Source: Ehretia macrophylla (Eukaryota > Streptophyta > Magnoliopsida > Boraginales > Ehretiaceae). Taken from it: a stretch of DNA of 64,000 bases. The stretch is from NCBI GenBank assembly GCA_037974665.1, contig CM075770.1, forward strand, positions 5,530,501 to 5,594,500, given 5' to 3'. This document shows positions 1-12,926 of this stretch, in pieces; the first letter of the stretch is position 1, and each line of letters begins with the position of its first letter. The notes beneath the pieces were generated by a model. That model had not been told where the DNA came from and searched no databases. It saw only the letters and a program-made list of their open reading frames with translations. The position numbers were made by a program, and so were the translations under genes.

Positions 1-3000
1 CCGCGAACATGTTCACCTGGCAAAGACTCTAGGAGTCTCTAAGCTGCTTGTTGTTGTTAATAAAATGGATGATCCTACCGTGAACTGGTCAAAAGAAAGG
101 TGTGTCTCTGGGTAATTAGTTTCAGATTGCGTCTCGGGATGGCAAATTCTTCTGGTAATCATAAATATCTTCTGGCAGGTATGATGAGATTGAATCAAAA
201 ATGGTACCATTCCTGAAGTCCTCTGGTTATAATGTGAAGAAAGGTACAGGACCACTTCTGTGACAGCTCTCTTGCTTCCTAACCTGTTGTCTCAAGCTGA
301 ATTTTTTGCTTGTTTATAGGCTAATTTAATTACATACTTTGTTGTGCATATGGGGGAGAATGGATATAGTCTCTTGCATTAATTCCAAAAGTCTCTTGAT
401 GGTATACATCCATTTCTTTTAGTACAACACATTTTTGATGTATATGTTTACGATTTCATATATTTCTTACATTTGTTTAAGCTTTTTTTATTAAATCATA
501 AGGTCATTGGTGTTGCACTTCCATAAAATCCTCTCCCCGACAAAACATGAAAAAACATGCCATAAGATAAATGTGAAAGTTTCCAAATAAAATAAAAGGA
601 GGTTATGAATTTACATAATTGTAATAAGAGGTCTTGGTGGGGTGAGATATTTTTGCAAAAGAAGTTCAAAAAGGAGGTTGAATTATGTGCTCTTACTCGT
701 GGGATCTTTGCCAATTGGTAAAGATTGCACCTTCTAAGTGACTTTTCTATAATGTTTTAAGCATTGATAGACAATTCTATGTAGATCATCTCATCTCAAT
801 CAGCGTCATCTTGAAATTGGAATATTTACATGAGAGTTCATTTGTTATAAGTTTTAAATTTAACAATCATGTTGATTCATGTTGCTTTATTCTTGCTTGG
901 AGCGTCTGCATATCCGGAGCTCATTGATACTTCTTAAAGATGTAGTCAAAATAGTGACTTCCATTGGCAGCCTTATTGCAAAAGCTGTTATGGTAACCCT
1001 CCTTGTTCTTTTTATTCCTTTCTTATTCTTAAAAAAAAAAATGGTAACCCACCTGCCGCAACCCCATTGCGGTCAAAAGATAGATGGTTGAAACAAATTT
1101 TCAAAGAACGAGGGAGGGGACTTTTTACCTTAACCTTTTGATGTCTTGTATCGTTTAGTCCTATCCCAACTTGTATAGCTGTATTGTATGATGATGCGTT
1201 TCCACTGGTTTGTTGCTGTACTACCTTTGCGTGAGATGAATATGTTTATTGTTAACTTGAATGACTGCCATAACTGAGTGAAGTGGGTGAAAGTTGTTAC
1301 TGACTCGCTGGAGTTCACTAATAAGGAACTTCAAGTAGGATGCTGGATGCGTATGGATGATTCTCACCTTTTACCTGCTATTTTGAAGAAAGATTTTCCC
1401 AAATACCAACAATCTGTTTTTGGAGCATCGATAAAATATCCTCAGATGCTACACCAAAGAAATGAACTCCTGGTGTATCATGAGAGAAACATCACATGTG
1501 AAGCTTTCGTCAAGGGCCCGTTGAAGAAGGAAAAAATTCTAAGTCATTTGGTGAATATTAGATCTTTTATACCGGCCAAAGATAGAATAACCCAAAAACT
1601 TATTTTTGCATATTGACCCAATTCTCTTTATATGCACATGGAAAATCTTCAAGTTGTATGTTGACAGGCATCACTGAGATTTTTCTTTGCGTTCAGGCCT
1701 TGTATTTGGTCTGGTAATTTTAGCTTTAAATGATTGCTCTGCTCTAGTTGTGATGTTTTTCGTGCTTTGAGGTGCAGATGTTAATTTTCTTCCAATATCT
1801 GGGCTTCTTGGTTCAAACATGAAAACAAGACTTGATAAGAGTATATGTCCCTGGTGGAGTGGTCCATGCCTTTTTGAAGCTCTTGATGCTGTTGAAGTTC
1901 CGCCACGTGATCCTAACGGACCATTTAGGTATAACTGAGCCTTCAAGTTTAGCTCAACATTCCCTTGCTTTTCAGGGCCAGAACCTGATTGGTGCAATGG
2001 CACTGAAGTTCTGTTTGTTAGCATAAATTTTAGTAGTGTGCCCTCCTCCCCCACACTGTGCCCAGAACTTGATTGGATTCTAAGGCTACTTTTCCTTGCA
2101 AACAAAGAATAGGAGCAAAACAAAGGAAAACGGAAACAAAAGATTTTTGTTTTGGAACGTGACCTCCTTTCCTCATGTTTTTAATGAAACTATGGATGTT
2201 CATTACTGTGGTCTCTGACTTTAGCTCTCTCTTTCTCTATGTCATACCCAATTGGCATTATAAGCTATACTGAAGCAAGGGTTAGTCTCTTACTCTTTCT
2301 TAACTTAATTGTGGTTCAGTGAATGAATTGAGATTCTTTTTTTTTGGAACAAAAGCAATCTATTTTGGCCTCTCAAAAAAGTCTGCTGCTGGAAGCATGA
2401 TGACTTGGTCCAACATGCACATGTTATGCATGGTTCCACCGAGCAGATCAAGTTACAACTTCTGTCTTGGTCTTCATATTCTTTTCGTCATTTAGCTGAC
2501 TACCTTGATCCTGTGACCTGGAGGTCACCGAAACCTCTTGCAAAATTCCTAAGTGGGTCCACCTCTTTCTTGAACTTTGTGCATAGCGGGAGCTTGATCA
2601 CAAGCGGAAAGTTCTTCTCTAGTTCATCGCTGGAAAAGTAGTAACACAAGACCTTTTCATCTTTTTGGTTGAAAACTTTTTAAATATCTTATCTTTCTTT
2701 TGTTCCTACTTCCAGGAAAATACAAGAGGAATTATGTCATCTTCCCGTATCTCCAACTCCCCTCCCCCACTCACCCACCCACCGCCACCCCTTCTCTCTC
2801 TCATGCACATGCGCATTGCAATGCTTTTGAGTAATAAGTATATACACTAATTTTTTTTTGCTAACTTCAATTGTCTCACTGTAGAATGCCTATAATTGAC
2901 AAATTCAAGGACATGGGAACTGTTGTCATGGGAAAAGTTGAGTCTGGTAGCATTCGTGAAGGTGATAATTTGTTGGTCATGCCAAATAAGGTGCTTTCTG

Positions 3001-4794
3001 GAGACATTTGATTATTTGTTATCATTATTATCATTATTATAATTTTCTTTTTAAAAACCTTGATGGCATTGTGCTATTTGCTGGAGGGTTTTTATTTAGC
3101 AGATCTTTGATCAAGAATTGATGGATTCACTTGTAATTGTCAACAGGCTTCTGTTAAAGTACTTGCCATATTTATTGACGAAGATAGAGTTAGATATGCC
3201 AGACCTGGTGAAAACTTAAGAGTCCGGTTATCCGGGATTGAGGATGAAGACATACTATCTGGTTTTGTATTGAGCAGTGCTGGTAGGTTTTCTATAATTA
3301 GTACTCTTGATTATCAGGAAATCATTTTGCACATTTGGAAGTTGACATTAGGATGATATCTAGATTCTCTTTATCTGATTCATTTATTTACCTGATGCAC
3401 TTCAGTGCGGTCTAGTATGGCCAAGACCCTATTTCTCCAGAATTAGAAAAGGAAGCAACCAAACAACCTTTTACAGAATGTGTTCTCTAGGCTAGGATTC
3501 TTTTTGAACACCTGGACAAATTTGTGCTTGAAACCTGGCTAGCTTTTGTTTATAAGTTGCTCCTCCAGCTTGGGAAAATTTTAAACTTTTTAGAAACAAA
3601 AGAAGATATTTATGTAACTGTGGATCTTAATATTTTTATTTAACTAGCAAAAGAGCCTTTTCAGATATTCTTATGTATTAATGGGCATGTCAGATTGCCG
3701 TAAACACACTATAAAATAGTTAGCTCATGCATTTGTGGGTTCTAACTTGTTACTTTATGTGCAGCTAAGCCGATCCCAGCTGTTTCTGAGTTTGTTGCCC
3801 AGTTACAGATTTTGGAGTTGCTGGATAATGTAAGCCTCAAGATTTCCATTGTAGTATTCTATCATTCCCTTCTGTTTCGAGTATATATGTGGCATCAGGC
3901 GCACTGTATGTCTGTGTACATGTATTCATGGATATATATGAATATGGACATTCCTGTCAATGTATTCATGGGTATATATGAATATGGACATTCCTGTCAT
4001 ATCAGGCAATTTTTACTGCTGGGTACAAGGCTGTGTTGCACATTCATTCTGTTGTTGAGGAATGTGAGATTGTCGAGCTGAAGCAGCAAATTGATCCAAA
4101 GACAAAGAAGCCTATGAAAAAAAGGCCTCTATTTGTGAAGAATGGTGCTGTTGTTGTATGTTGCGTTCAGGTTAGTTAGTTTTCTTGACTAGCAGAGCTA
4201 CGCAATAATCTCTCCGTGCTTCCAAAAGTTTTGAGCCACTTATGAGTGGGTTGTTCTTAAAGCATTTGTCTATATTTTGCTGTTTCTGCACCACATGCAG
4301 GCATCACGAAATATTTATCATGCAATAGAGAAGGGCATAGATACCGTATTGTATGTTGTTGTGGATCATAGCTTGTGTTATTCAGGATCCTTCCTGGATA
4401 ATTTTGCTGTTGTCTTCTGAACTTCCACTACCATTATTTTAATCTGCATGTGCACGGGAGAGGTGGAGAAATGGAGGGAATTCTAAGCTCTTTATGATTT
4501 TTGACATTTTTGTACTTCTTTTGTATTGTCTTCCTTGTTAAAATGTGCTTCCCAGGTGAATAATTTGATATGCATTGAGAAGTTCACTGATTTTGCACAA
4601 CTTGGAAGGTTCACACTTCGAACTGAAGGTAAGAACCTGTTTTATCTTGTCTAAACGATATCTATAATCTTTTCTATTTCAATTGTCCCCTTCCCGTCTT
4701 TGATGTGAAATCACAAGGATTGCCATTTTCTGCAGGTAAAACTGTTGCAGTGGGTAAAGTTACTGGCCTTCCAACCTTGGCTGGTAATGCATAA
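1..4794 (+). CDS. eRF3: eRF3, peptide chain release factor GTP-binding subunit (5' part outside window)
   Basis: Translational GTPase that works with eRF1 to end translation at stop codons in the cytosol. Exons read from splice sites and continuous frame: 1-99, 179-243, 1778-1928, 2885-2990, 3147-3282, 3765-3829, 4006-4170, 4556-4628, 4736-4794 (taa). All introns are GT-AG. The first visible residues carry the G4 guanine-binding motif (VVNKMDDP), then an ISGLLGSN G5-like loop, then the beta-barrel domains 2 and 3 ([58 protein letters not shown]). The KDMGTVV and RFTLR..GKT stretches separate eRF3 from HBS1 and EF-1alpha. The N-terminal extension and the G1-G3 motifs lie upstream of the window. 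As drawn, the protein ends in ..PTLAGNA; splicing at 4783 to 6053 would instead end it ..PTLAET. No frame breaks are seen, so the gene looks functional. Confidence 0.93.
244..1777 (+). other. Large intron of eRF3, no gene seen
   Basis: A 1.5 kb intron with a GT donor at 244 and AG acceptor at 1776-1777. It contains an open frame of 112 codons (1278-1616) with no family signature and no upstream promoter; I do not count it as a gene. The rest is T-rich intron sequence. Confidence 0.8.
3921..4000 (+). repeat. 40 bp tandem duplication at the intron 6 acceptor of eRF3
   Basis: Two adjacent 40 bp units, 3921-3960 and 3961-4000, differ at two positions. Each begins TGTATTCATG and holds GAATATGGACATTCCTGTCA. 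The second unit ends five bases before the acceptor AG (4004-4005) of the next coding exon, so the duplication extends the polypyrimidine and branch region. Confidence 0.9.
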
Positions 4795-6052
4795 ACATTT
4801 TTAGTATGAGAGGTAGGAACTTTCTGCGTCTTCTATCCTGCTGTCTCCTATTTTGACATATTAAATTTCATTGGCTAGTTCATTACTAGCAATGATAGGA
4901 AGCGTGAATAAATGTCCCCTTATGCTCAATTTGCTCCTTTCCTGCAATTTCTATTTGGTAAAATGAGTGCTACAGAAATATTTTTTTTTATGTCTTTAAT
5001 TTCTTTGCGAGTATAGGAACTTACTTCATTCTTTCCTGTATCTAGTTTGTACCCACTTAAGATTGATCAGCTTGACGTTGAAATGACGTGACGTGACAAA
5101 GCCTTTACTTTTAAAATCCATTTCAAATAAGTAGAACCTTACTGTGTAAGAGATTTTCTGTTAAAGTGAAGATCGTGATACGTGTGACTCACAGGCATGG
5201 CTTTGCATCCAGTGAACTGAAAACCTTTGAGCGTCAATGTTGTTGAAAGAATTTTGATAAAGAATGATTAGCTAAAGTAGAAATATAATTTGGGTTCAAC
5301 CGCCACCAAAATGGACTTTTTAAATGATTAGGTTCATCCTAGTCTGGAAACGTGCTTTAGTAACCGTCAAATTCCAAAACCTGAACTTGGTCCAGACTGA
5401 TCAAATTTGTGTTTCTTATGAGATTTAAGTATTTTTATACATGGATAATTCAGAAGGACAACTATTGAAGTGTCGCCTTGAGAGCAAAAAAAAACATCTG
5501 GTGATGGCAGTTTCTGTTGGGATTGACGATAGAGTCTGGTTTCCTGTATAGACTGATCAAAAATTTGTTATATCTTAACTACTAATTCATCAGCTAAGAT
5601 ATACCCGAAAAGTCAAAAACACTGAAATCTTCTAAGATGTTGATGGGTAAAAGGATTGAAGTTAGTTGAACATATTCCCCGAAAGAGATGAAAATTTGTA
5701 TATATGAACAACGAGTAAGCTAACTGACTTGAAATGTCACACCTTATATAGTTTCTGATGACAGTATCCCCTGGAAACTAAAATGAACTGAACGTGTTGT
5801 GAGTTACTTATCTGATTGTTGACCAAAAAAATTTGTTCTTTGTTTGTTATCAGTAACTGGAAACGAACAGAGGAGGATTTCAAGAACTGTGACTATTTAC
5901 TGATCTCAATGTTCAGCTTGATAGTTTTATGTTCCTTTTCTATATATTTCATGGTTCTTGATATCGACGTGCATCCTGTATGATTGATGTAATCATGGAA
6001 AGTTTCTATCCCGTTCTACGGATGATGCTTACTAATGATTCAAATAATGCAG
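4795..6052 (+). other. Non-coding DNA after the first eRF3 stop; possible last intron
   Basis: No coding pattern is seen. If the donor GTAATG at 4783 is used, this is the last intron: it ends in a good branch-like TACTAAT (about 6030-6036) and a TGCAG acceptor at 6048-6052. Confidence 0.45.
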
Positions 6053-6420
6053 AAACATGATGGGGAGGGCAAAAACGTCACATAATCCATGTTACCGGCG
6101 AAAGTCACACATTAAACAGCGAGCTATATACTTGAGAGCTACAACAGAAATGATTTTGAACGGGTTGCGCACTGGGCAACTGAAGGCGGCATGTTGATTG
6201 AGACTTGAATTCGCAACTGCATCGTAGTTCTTTGGATGATGTGCTAGTATTTAGTTGTTCCGCGTCTTTGATGCTTAATTTCACTCAGCGCTCTATACCA
6301 CATCAAATTTGATATGACGATCCTAGAGCTTTTAGCCTATTTTTGATTTATACTTCGATTTGCGGGTCTTCTTACATATGTGGTGATTTTCCATGCACCG
6401 GAAACTGATGGAAAAATAAT
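6053..6420 (+). other. Probable 3' untranslated terminal exon of eRF3
   Basis: A stretch less AT-rich than its surroundings follows a TGCAG acceptor at 6052. Joined to the donor at 4783 it adds two codons and a tga stop (6058-6060), and the remainder would be 3' UTR. The end is set loosely where the sequence turns strongly AT-rich. This is inferred from splice signals only; no transcript evidence is available. Confidence 0.4.
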
Positions 6421-7204
6421 GATATTTAATACTTCAATTATTGGTCGTTTCTTTAAAAAAAATACTTATAATTATTGGCCGTATTTAACAACCTACTAAT
6501 TTTTATTTTTATTTTTAATTAAAAGGGATGCTTAAGAGTCATTTTATAACACGTAAGATGAATCATATAAGATTTGATCTCATAATTATATCGTTAAAAC
6601 AAATGACTGGTAGCCAATTTTTTTTTTTCTATAACGAGTTCTGGTGAGTTTTTAATTTTAGGATTTTTTTATTTTGGTTTCACTCTAGTAGAACTTGCTA
6701 TTTTAAAGGACTACTATTTTGGTTTCCTTCTAACATAGTCCTTATTTCTAGTTAATATATTATTTTAATAATTTATTTCAAGATTTTTTAATTTTTATAT
6801 CTCATAGATCAATGATAATATTGATCTTATTCTTTAATTTGGAAACTTTTTCATTGGTTAAATTATTTTTTAAAAGAAAAGGTTCAAGTTTTTTAATTTT
6901 ATTTATTTTATTTTAAATTTGACGCTTTTAATATGAAAGTCAGATGACAACTCTTATGTGTGACTGGAGGTTGTTGTAGATGGTATTAGTACTTTGTCAT
7001 TGAATTACAACGAGCATTTTTGCTAGGCAAATTACAAGGAGTGGAGCAAAAGGCAAGGGGAAAAAGCCTAGTTGTGGAGTCTTGGGAGGCGAATAGAAGA
7101 TTTGTTTGCGTCTTCGGTTTGAATTTGTAAGAGGTTAGTCTTCTTAGGAATAGTCTGACTAGATGATTAATGCTTCTTCTAAGTATAATAATGTATTTTT
7201 ACCC
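6421..7204. other. AT-rich intergenic DNA
   Basis: Homopolymer-rich sequence between the eRF3 3' end and the first SINE-like segment. No gene, RNA or clear repeat pair recognised. Confidence 0.6.
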
Positions 7205-7325
7205 CCGCTTCGACGACGTGTGGGCTAGTGGCTGTCCCATCATTTCAAGTTCCTAGGCGGGGACAAGATTCGAACCTGCAGTCTAGGTCACGAGCCTGAT
7301 GAGTTGATCAATGTCTCCACCTAGC
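7205..7325 (-). repeat. tRNA-derived SINE-like segment
   Basis: Read on the minus strand the segment contains a B-box-like GGTTCGAATC (complement of 7267-7276), preceded by a tRNA-like stem region and followed by GTCCCCGCC. The layout resembles a degenerate tRNA head of a plant SINE. No poly-A tail or target duplication was found, so an old fragment is as likely as a full element. Confidence 0.4.
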
Positions 7326-7515
7326 TTCTTCCAATTCTCTTTCTTTCGAAAGGAGACGATTCGAATAGTTGAATTGTCAACTTCGCTTCGATCTCTTTGA
7401 CTGAATTTAAAAGAGATTTCAATCATTTAACCTTAGCTTCTGGGAGAATTATGTCAGTTGGAATTTCCGTCCGTGTTGTGTCCCATGTCAGGATGAAGAA
7501 TTCCAAAGATTCATA

Positions 7516-8051
7516 TGTTGAAAAATTTCAACATGTGGGGCCACACATGTAAATATTTAAATGTATTGTGCTATCTATTAATTAAGTCTAATTAAAGTGA
7601 TCTAATTAAGAATTAAGTTTAGACTTATGGTTATAATTGTCATGAAATTAATGTGTAGATACCTTACTGATATTTCTAATTTGATGAGGGGCCAAATAAG
7701 AAATATCTAAAACTTATAAGTTATATTAGGGTTATGGTCTCCAAATTGTACGTACGTTGTTTTTCTCTGCATCCCCATCAACAGAGAAAAAAGACTACAA
7801 CTTTGGAAAAAAGTTCGTACCAATTTGGAAGATCACTACCCATTCATCTACTTTCGTCAATAGATTCAGGTACGCTTCCGTTTTCTGCATCTCCTTATTC
7901 TCTTGAATTGAAGCAAGTAGTAACATGTGTATTAGGGTTTGTTGAAGAACTTATAGAAACATGTTTTAGGTCTCTTTTGTGTTAAATTTCTGAAATTCTT
8001 AATGTTATTAGAGAATGTAAACATGTTAATTATTTTTGACAAATCCCAACA
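7516..8051 (+). repeat. Copia 5' LTR
   Basis: 536 bp direct repeat of 12927-13463, bounded by TGTTG...CCAACA. It is followed after two bases by the primer-binding site. Confidence 0.93.
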
Positions 8052-8053
8052 AG

Positions 8054-8066
8054 TGGTATCAGAGCC
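8054..8066 (+). other. Copia primer-binding site (initiator tRNA-Met)
   Basis: TGGTATCAGAGCC, the usual plant Copia minus-strand primer site, complementary to the 3' end of initiator tRNA-Met. Confidence 0.92.
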
Positions 8067-8191
8067 ACCCATAATCAATTCATGAGAATTTGTTGAATTT
8101 TAGTTTTGGAAATTTTCTAAAACTTAAGGATTTTGATCTTCTATGGTGAAATATGCCTGAGCTTTGGTATTTTGGATTCAGATAATGCATG

Positions 8192-8243
8192 TTTTATTTT
8201 TATTTTTATTTTTATTTTATAAAAATAAAAATAAAAATAAAAA
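8192..8243. repeat. AT palindrome of (T5A)n / (TA5)n
   Basis: Four to five TTTTTA units run directly into an equal run of the reverse complement (centre near 8217), giving an almost perfect hairpin arm of about 25 bp. It lies in the untranslated leader of the Copia element. Confidence 0.85.
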
Positions 8244-8654
8244 TTGAGGACATATTGTTCGAGTAGTGCCGAAGCGTAACTCATTAATAGATGACTAAAG
8301 TACGCATGCGGCTTTGTAGTTTGACTCATCAAACCTAATGATACTTGGCCAATCCAATGATTACCTTTTTTATCTGTATGCTATAGAATTGATTTGTACA
8401 TCAGCTTTTCGAAAATTGAGAATGGTGAAGAATATTTGTTTTGATGAGTCTGTTAAAGCTTTCCACGATATGGTAGTGTATTATGCATGAATTGAGTTTG
8501 TGCCGTGAGCTTCTTTAATTGTGTTGAGTGATTGTTTGTTTGGGTAAGGTGCTGAATGTGATTGTTTGTAAAAACAAAAATAAAGTTTCAAAAGTACAAA
8601 GTCATTATTACATGAGACCTTACTATTTTCACTCTAGTAGTAAAAACAAAGGTT

Positions 8655-8722
8655 ACAAGATTCGACCCTGAGACCTTTCAAATGCATATTTGGCTACTTT
8701 ACCACTAGACTGGGGGTGTCCC
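8655..8722 (-). repeat. tRNA-like (SINE-like) segment inside Copia leader
   Basis: On the minus strand an A-box-like CTAGTGGTAAAG is followed about 35 bases on by GGTCTCAGGGTCGAATC, a B-box-like motif. The pair has tRNA promoter spacing. It is degenerate and has no clear tail. Confidence 0.45.
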
Positions 8723-9405
8723 TTGTTAGCAGATGGACATGTATATATATTTATTGCGGCAGATAAGCTTATGAAGATAAAATATTTAATTTGTTTTCTT
8801 CATGATCTCTTTTTTATTTAATATCAATTATTGAGAATATGTTGCCATAACATATATTTAGAATATATATGGTCTAGTGAAAGAAAAAAAAGAAGGGATT
8901 TTTTAAAGGAAAATCAAGTTAAATTCAAATATTTTGGTACATCATTTATGACCTTTTAAGGTTGTCTAACACTTTAAATAGGCTAATTAAAACAAGATGT
9001 CGCCAAAGTGACCTCTCTTATGTAGATTATTCATGAGGGATGTTGGATGTTTGTGTGTATGTATTGATGCGGGTATTAGCCGACCCAAAGGAAGGTTAAT
9101 ATTTGGCTGAATTGCACACATGCCTGTGGTGGTAAATATGTGACAATTATAAGATTTACATGTGAGTAATAAGTCAATCCAAAGATAGGCTTATTATTTG
9201 ACAAAAGTTATTGTCAATATTTGATCACTACACCAAGAGTACCATTTACAAGTTAATATTACTGTCCAAAGACTTGATATTAATGTTGTGCTGGGTATCT
9301 TGTGATGGGGCCTACCATTATTTGAATTTATGGATTTTTGAAATATGGATATTGTTTGAACATGTTTATCATTTTTTTTTCTTTTTTTTTCTCATTTCAG
9401 CTAGT

Positions 9406-10188
9406 ATGTCTATTAATACTATATATGCCAACATAAATTCAATTCCGATGCTTAATGGGATGAACTTTAAGGATTGGAAAGAGAACATTTTAATTGTTCT
9501 TGGCTGCATGGATCTAGACCTTGCATTAAGGATTGAGCCACCTGCTTTTCTTACGGATGCAATTTCGATTGGTGACGGAATGAACTTTGAGAAGTGGAAT
9601 CGCTCAAACCGCATGAGTCTCATGATCATTAAGCATGGCATTCCAGAGGTATTTAGGGGTACAGTGTCCAAAGGGATAACCAATGCCAAAGATTTCCTAG
9701 CTGAAATTGAGAAACGTTTTACAAAAAATGATAAGGCTGAAACAAGCACGCTTCTAGCAAGCTTGATTTCAATGAAGTATAAGGGTAAATGAAACATAAG
9801 GGACTACATCATGAAAATGTCTCATATTGCTTCAAAACTTAAGGGACTTAAGCTCGAGTTGTTTGATGACTTACTTGTGCATCTAGTATTAATCTTTCTT
9901 CCTACACAGCTCAGCCAGTTTAAGGTCAGTTACAACTGGCAAAAGGATAAATGGACTCTCAATGAGCTCATTTCTTATTGTGTGCAAGAAGAAGAGATAT
10001 TGAAACAAGATAGGACAGAAAATGCTCATTTGGCTAGCACCTCTAGAGACAAAGGCAAAAAAAGGGAATATAAAGCTGCTAAGGGTCTAGAGCAAAAGAA
10101 ATCGCAGCAGGAAAATGAGTGATGTTTCTTATGCAACCAACATGGACATGAGAAGAAAATTTGTGCCAAATATCACGCTTAGCGTGCA
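9406..10188 (+). pseudogene. Copia gag relic with zinc knuckle
   Basis: The frame opens at the ATG at 9406, just after a long T-rich tract. It holds the plant Copia gag (UBN2-type) pattern LNGMNFKDWK, then ISMKYKGK, then an intact CX2CX4HX4C zinc knuckle (CFLCNQHGHEKKIC) at 10123-10164. In-frame TGA stops at 9790 and 10120 and a TAG after the knuckle interrupt it, although the surrounding frame stays open, which is typical of slow decay. The protein would package the element's RNA. Confidence 0.85.
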
Positions 10189-10257
10189 AAGAAAGGTACA
10201 ATTCTTACTTTGATATGTTTTTAAGGTTAATTTAGCTTCAATACCTAGAAACACTTG

Positions 10258-12515
10258 TGGTTAGATCCTGGTGTTACTACTAAACATAAGTGTTTCTATG
10301 CAAAGTTGAATAAGGCACCGAAAGTCAAATGATGCTGAAAGAATCATCTGTATGGGCGATGAAAAATCGGTGGAAGTTGAAGCAATAGGCAATTTTTTAG
10401 GTTATTTTTTGGAACTAGTTTTCAATTTGGATTTGAAAGACACTTTGGTTGTACCGTCATTTAGATTGGATTTGGATTGTATTTCCATTTTGGGACAAAT
10501 CGGGATATTATTGTTTTTTTGGAAATAATTAGTTTAGCCTTTCTTCAAATTCAAATGTTGTTATTACTAGTTCATTATGCAATTGCAATCACCTATGTAT
10601 ATATATTATTAACACTACTGCATCATAAAGTTAAACTTTGCATGTGGAATCACATGGTATTAAGCGCAAATTAAATAAAGAAATTTAAGCTACATTATGA
10701 CACAAGTGCTAAGGTTATCAGTTTGGGGAAAAATATTAAAGAATACAACTTATATTCTAAACAAAGTACCCACTAAAGTGTTCTCACATTTGGGGATATC
10801 CAGCTAAGGCAAGGTCCTATAGGCCACATAAAGGGAAATTGGAGTCCAAAATAATGAGCAGCTGCTTTATTAGGTATTATAAAGCGATTAGGGGCCACAA
10901 AACTTAAGATCCCACAATTAGGTCAGTTTTGAGACAGGAACTGCAACATTTTGAGGATATTGAGTTTGGGGGAGAAATAAGGTTATGGACATTGTCTTTG
11001 AGGAGGAATCAATTTCGATTCCTACTATTGCTTTTGATAATGTGCAGGATTCCACACCTAACATTGATCAAGAAGCAAATCTGGAACCTCAAAAGACAAT
11101 GTTGAACAACTTCCTATACCGGATGGGGTAATTGTTCCAGAAGAACAAACTCAATAACCTCAAGAAACAATGCCCCTAAGGAAACCCACAAGAGAAAGGA
11201 AAAATACATTTTCTCCAAAGAACGTAAGAAAAATAATGGAATGGTAGGAGATGATTCAATCTACTTCTATTAGTACATGCATGGTACTAACTCTCAAAAG
11301 TGGATTAATATCAATCTAGAGTACAAGACAAAACAAGACAATAAAATTTGGGATCTTGTCCCATTACCAGAAGGTGCGAACCCCATAGGTTAAAATCAAA
11401 GGGATTCGAAAGATAATGTGAAAAGATTACTAGTCTTGTAGCTTAAGATTTTACTCAAAAGGAAAACATTAAATTTTGAAGAGACTTTCTCTTAAGTTTC
11501 AAATAAAGACTCTTTCAGGACAATTTTGGAGAATGTTGCACATTTTGAACTTGAGTTACATCAAATGGATATTAAGACGGTGTTTCTCAATGGCAACACT
11601 GATGAGACAATGTATATGGTACAACCAGAAAACTTTGTGTCGAAAGACATAAAGAATATGGTTTACAAATTAAAGAAATCCATCTATGTACTCAAGCGAA
11701 CTTTCCGTTAATGGTATTAAAAATTTCATCAAGTAATTAGCTCATTTAGTTTTGAGATAAATGCTTTTGATAATTATATGTATCTCAAGTTCAGTGGGAG
11801 TAAGAATATCTTCCTGGTTTTAAAAAGTTGATCACATACAGTTTGCCACTAATGAAATAAGCATGTTGCACGAAACCAACTTGGTGACGTCTCTTTTGTA
11901 TTAGGGATTCAGATATACCGAGATTGCTCTCGGGGTATTCTTGGATTATAACAAAAGAGTTATATCGATAAGATACTTAAAAGTTTGGTATGCAGGACAA
12001 TAAACCAGGTGATACCCCTGTTACTAAGGAAAATTTAGTTTCAGAAATGCCCAAAAACTGATGTTAAAGTTAAGGAAATTCAAAAGATCCTTTATGCGTC
12101 AGCTATAGGGAATCTTAAAAAAATTCAAGTATGTACGTGTCTGTATTGTGCGTACATAGTAAGGATGTTAGACAGAAACGAAGGAACCCTGTAATGGATC
12201 ATAAAGAAATTAGGACACAAATGGGTTATAAAGAATTGATAGAGAATAAAAGATTACATGTTCACATATCGGACATCAGATTAGTTTGAGATCATTAGGT
12301 ATTCTAATTTCGATTCTTTGGATTCCGAGACATTGAAAGATCCATTATGTGTCTAGGTACTTAAGGAAAGAGGATAGAGTGTACAAATTTTTATAAAGCA
12401 TATTGGGACAAACTCTATGATTGCGGATCCACTTATTAAGGAACTACCACCCAAGGTCTTTAATGAGCACACTGTTCATAAGGATGTAGTATTGTATGAA
12501 GATACTACGATTTAG
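10258..12515 (+). pseudogene. Copia pol relic (protease, integrase end, RT, RNase H)
   Basis: Fragments in several frames follow Copia order. A protease-like WLDPGVTTKH (10258-10287) has its usual D-S-G-A changed to D-P-G-V. An integrase C-terminal stretch IWGYPAKARSYRPHKGK lies near 10790. A reverse transcriptase stretch (11526-11711) reads ELHQMDIKTVFLNGN and YMVQPENFVS, the DVKTAFLNG block of Copia RT. Near 12000 comes a DNKPGDTPVTKEN-like stretch, and the polyprotein end reads ADPLIKELPPKVFNEHTVHK before a tag at 12513. Large parts of integrase are missing or scrambled. It cannot encode a working polyprotein. Confidence 0.85.
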
Positions 12516-12926
12516 TGAGAGTTTGTATTTTGATGTTTTATGTTTGGTTTAGGACACACTTTGGTATTTGGTATTTGGATATTTTCTGCATAAATAAAGT
12601 ATTCAATTCAGATTCACTCTATTACATTATATTCAGTTTCGATCTCACTAAAGTAGGACTAGTTGAAAATAGACATGTCTGGATCATATTTCATGTAATT
12701 TTTCATGCTACGCATCCATGATTGATCTATGTCATTTGGTTGTATTGATATACATGACCATTGATGGGTTTAGTTACTCTAAATATGACGAAGACCGCTT
12801 TGATCCTATATCGATATAGTCAATGGACGAGATTGTTCGGATATACCCTAAGGTTATGATAACAAATTTTGGAGCTCATAAAGTTAAACACATATGTAAG
12901 GTAACATGTGTGGCCCAGTAGGAGAT

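Noticed and set aside
1278..1616. 112-codon open frame in the large eRF3 intron
   Set aside because: It lies wholly inside an intron, has no recognisable domain, no promoter and no second copy to compare with. A transposon scrap or chance frame is more likely than a nested gene.
1671..2123. 150-codon frame on the minus strand
   Set aside because: It runs antisense over eRF3 exon 3 (1778-1928), whose coding sense is clear, and has no family signature.
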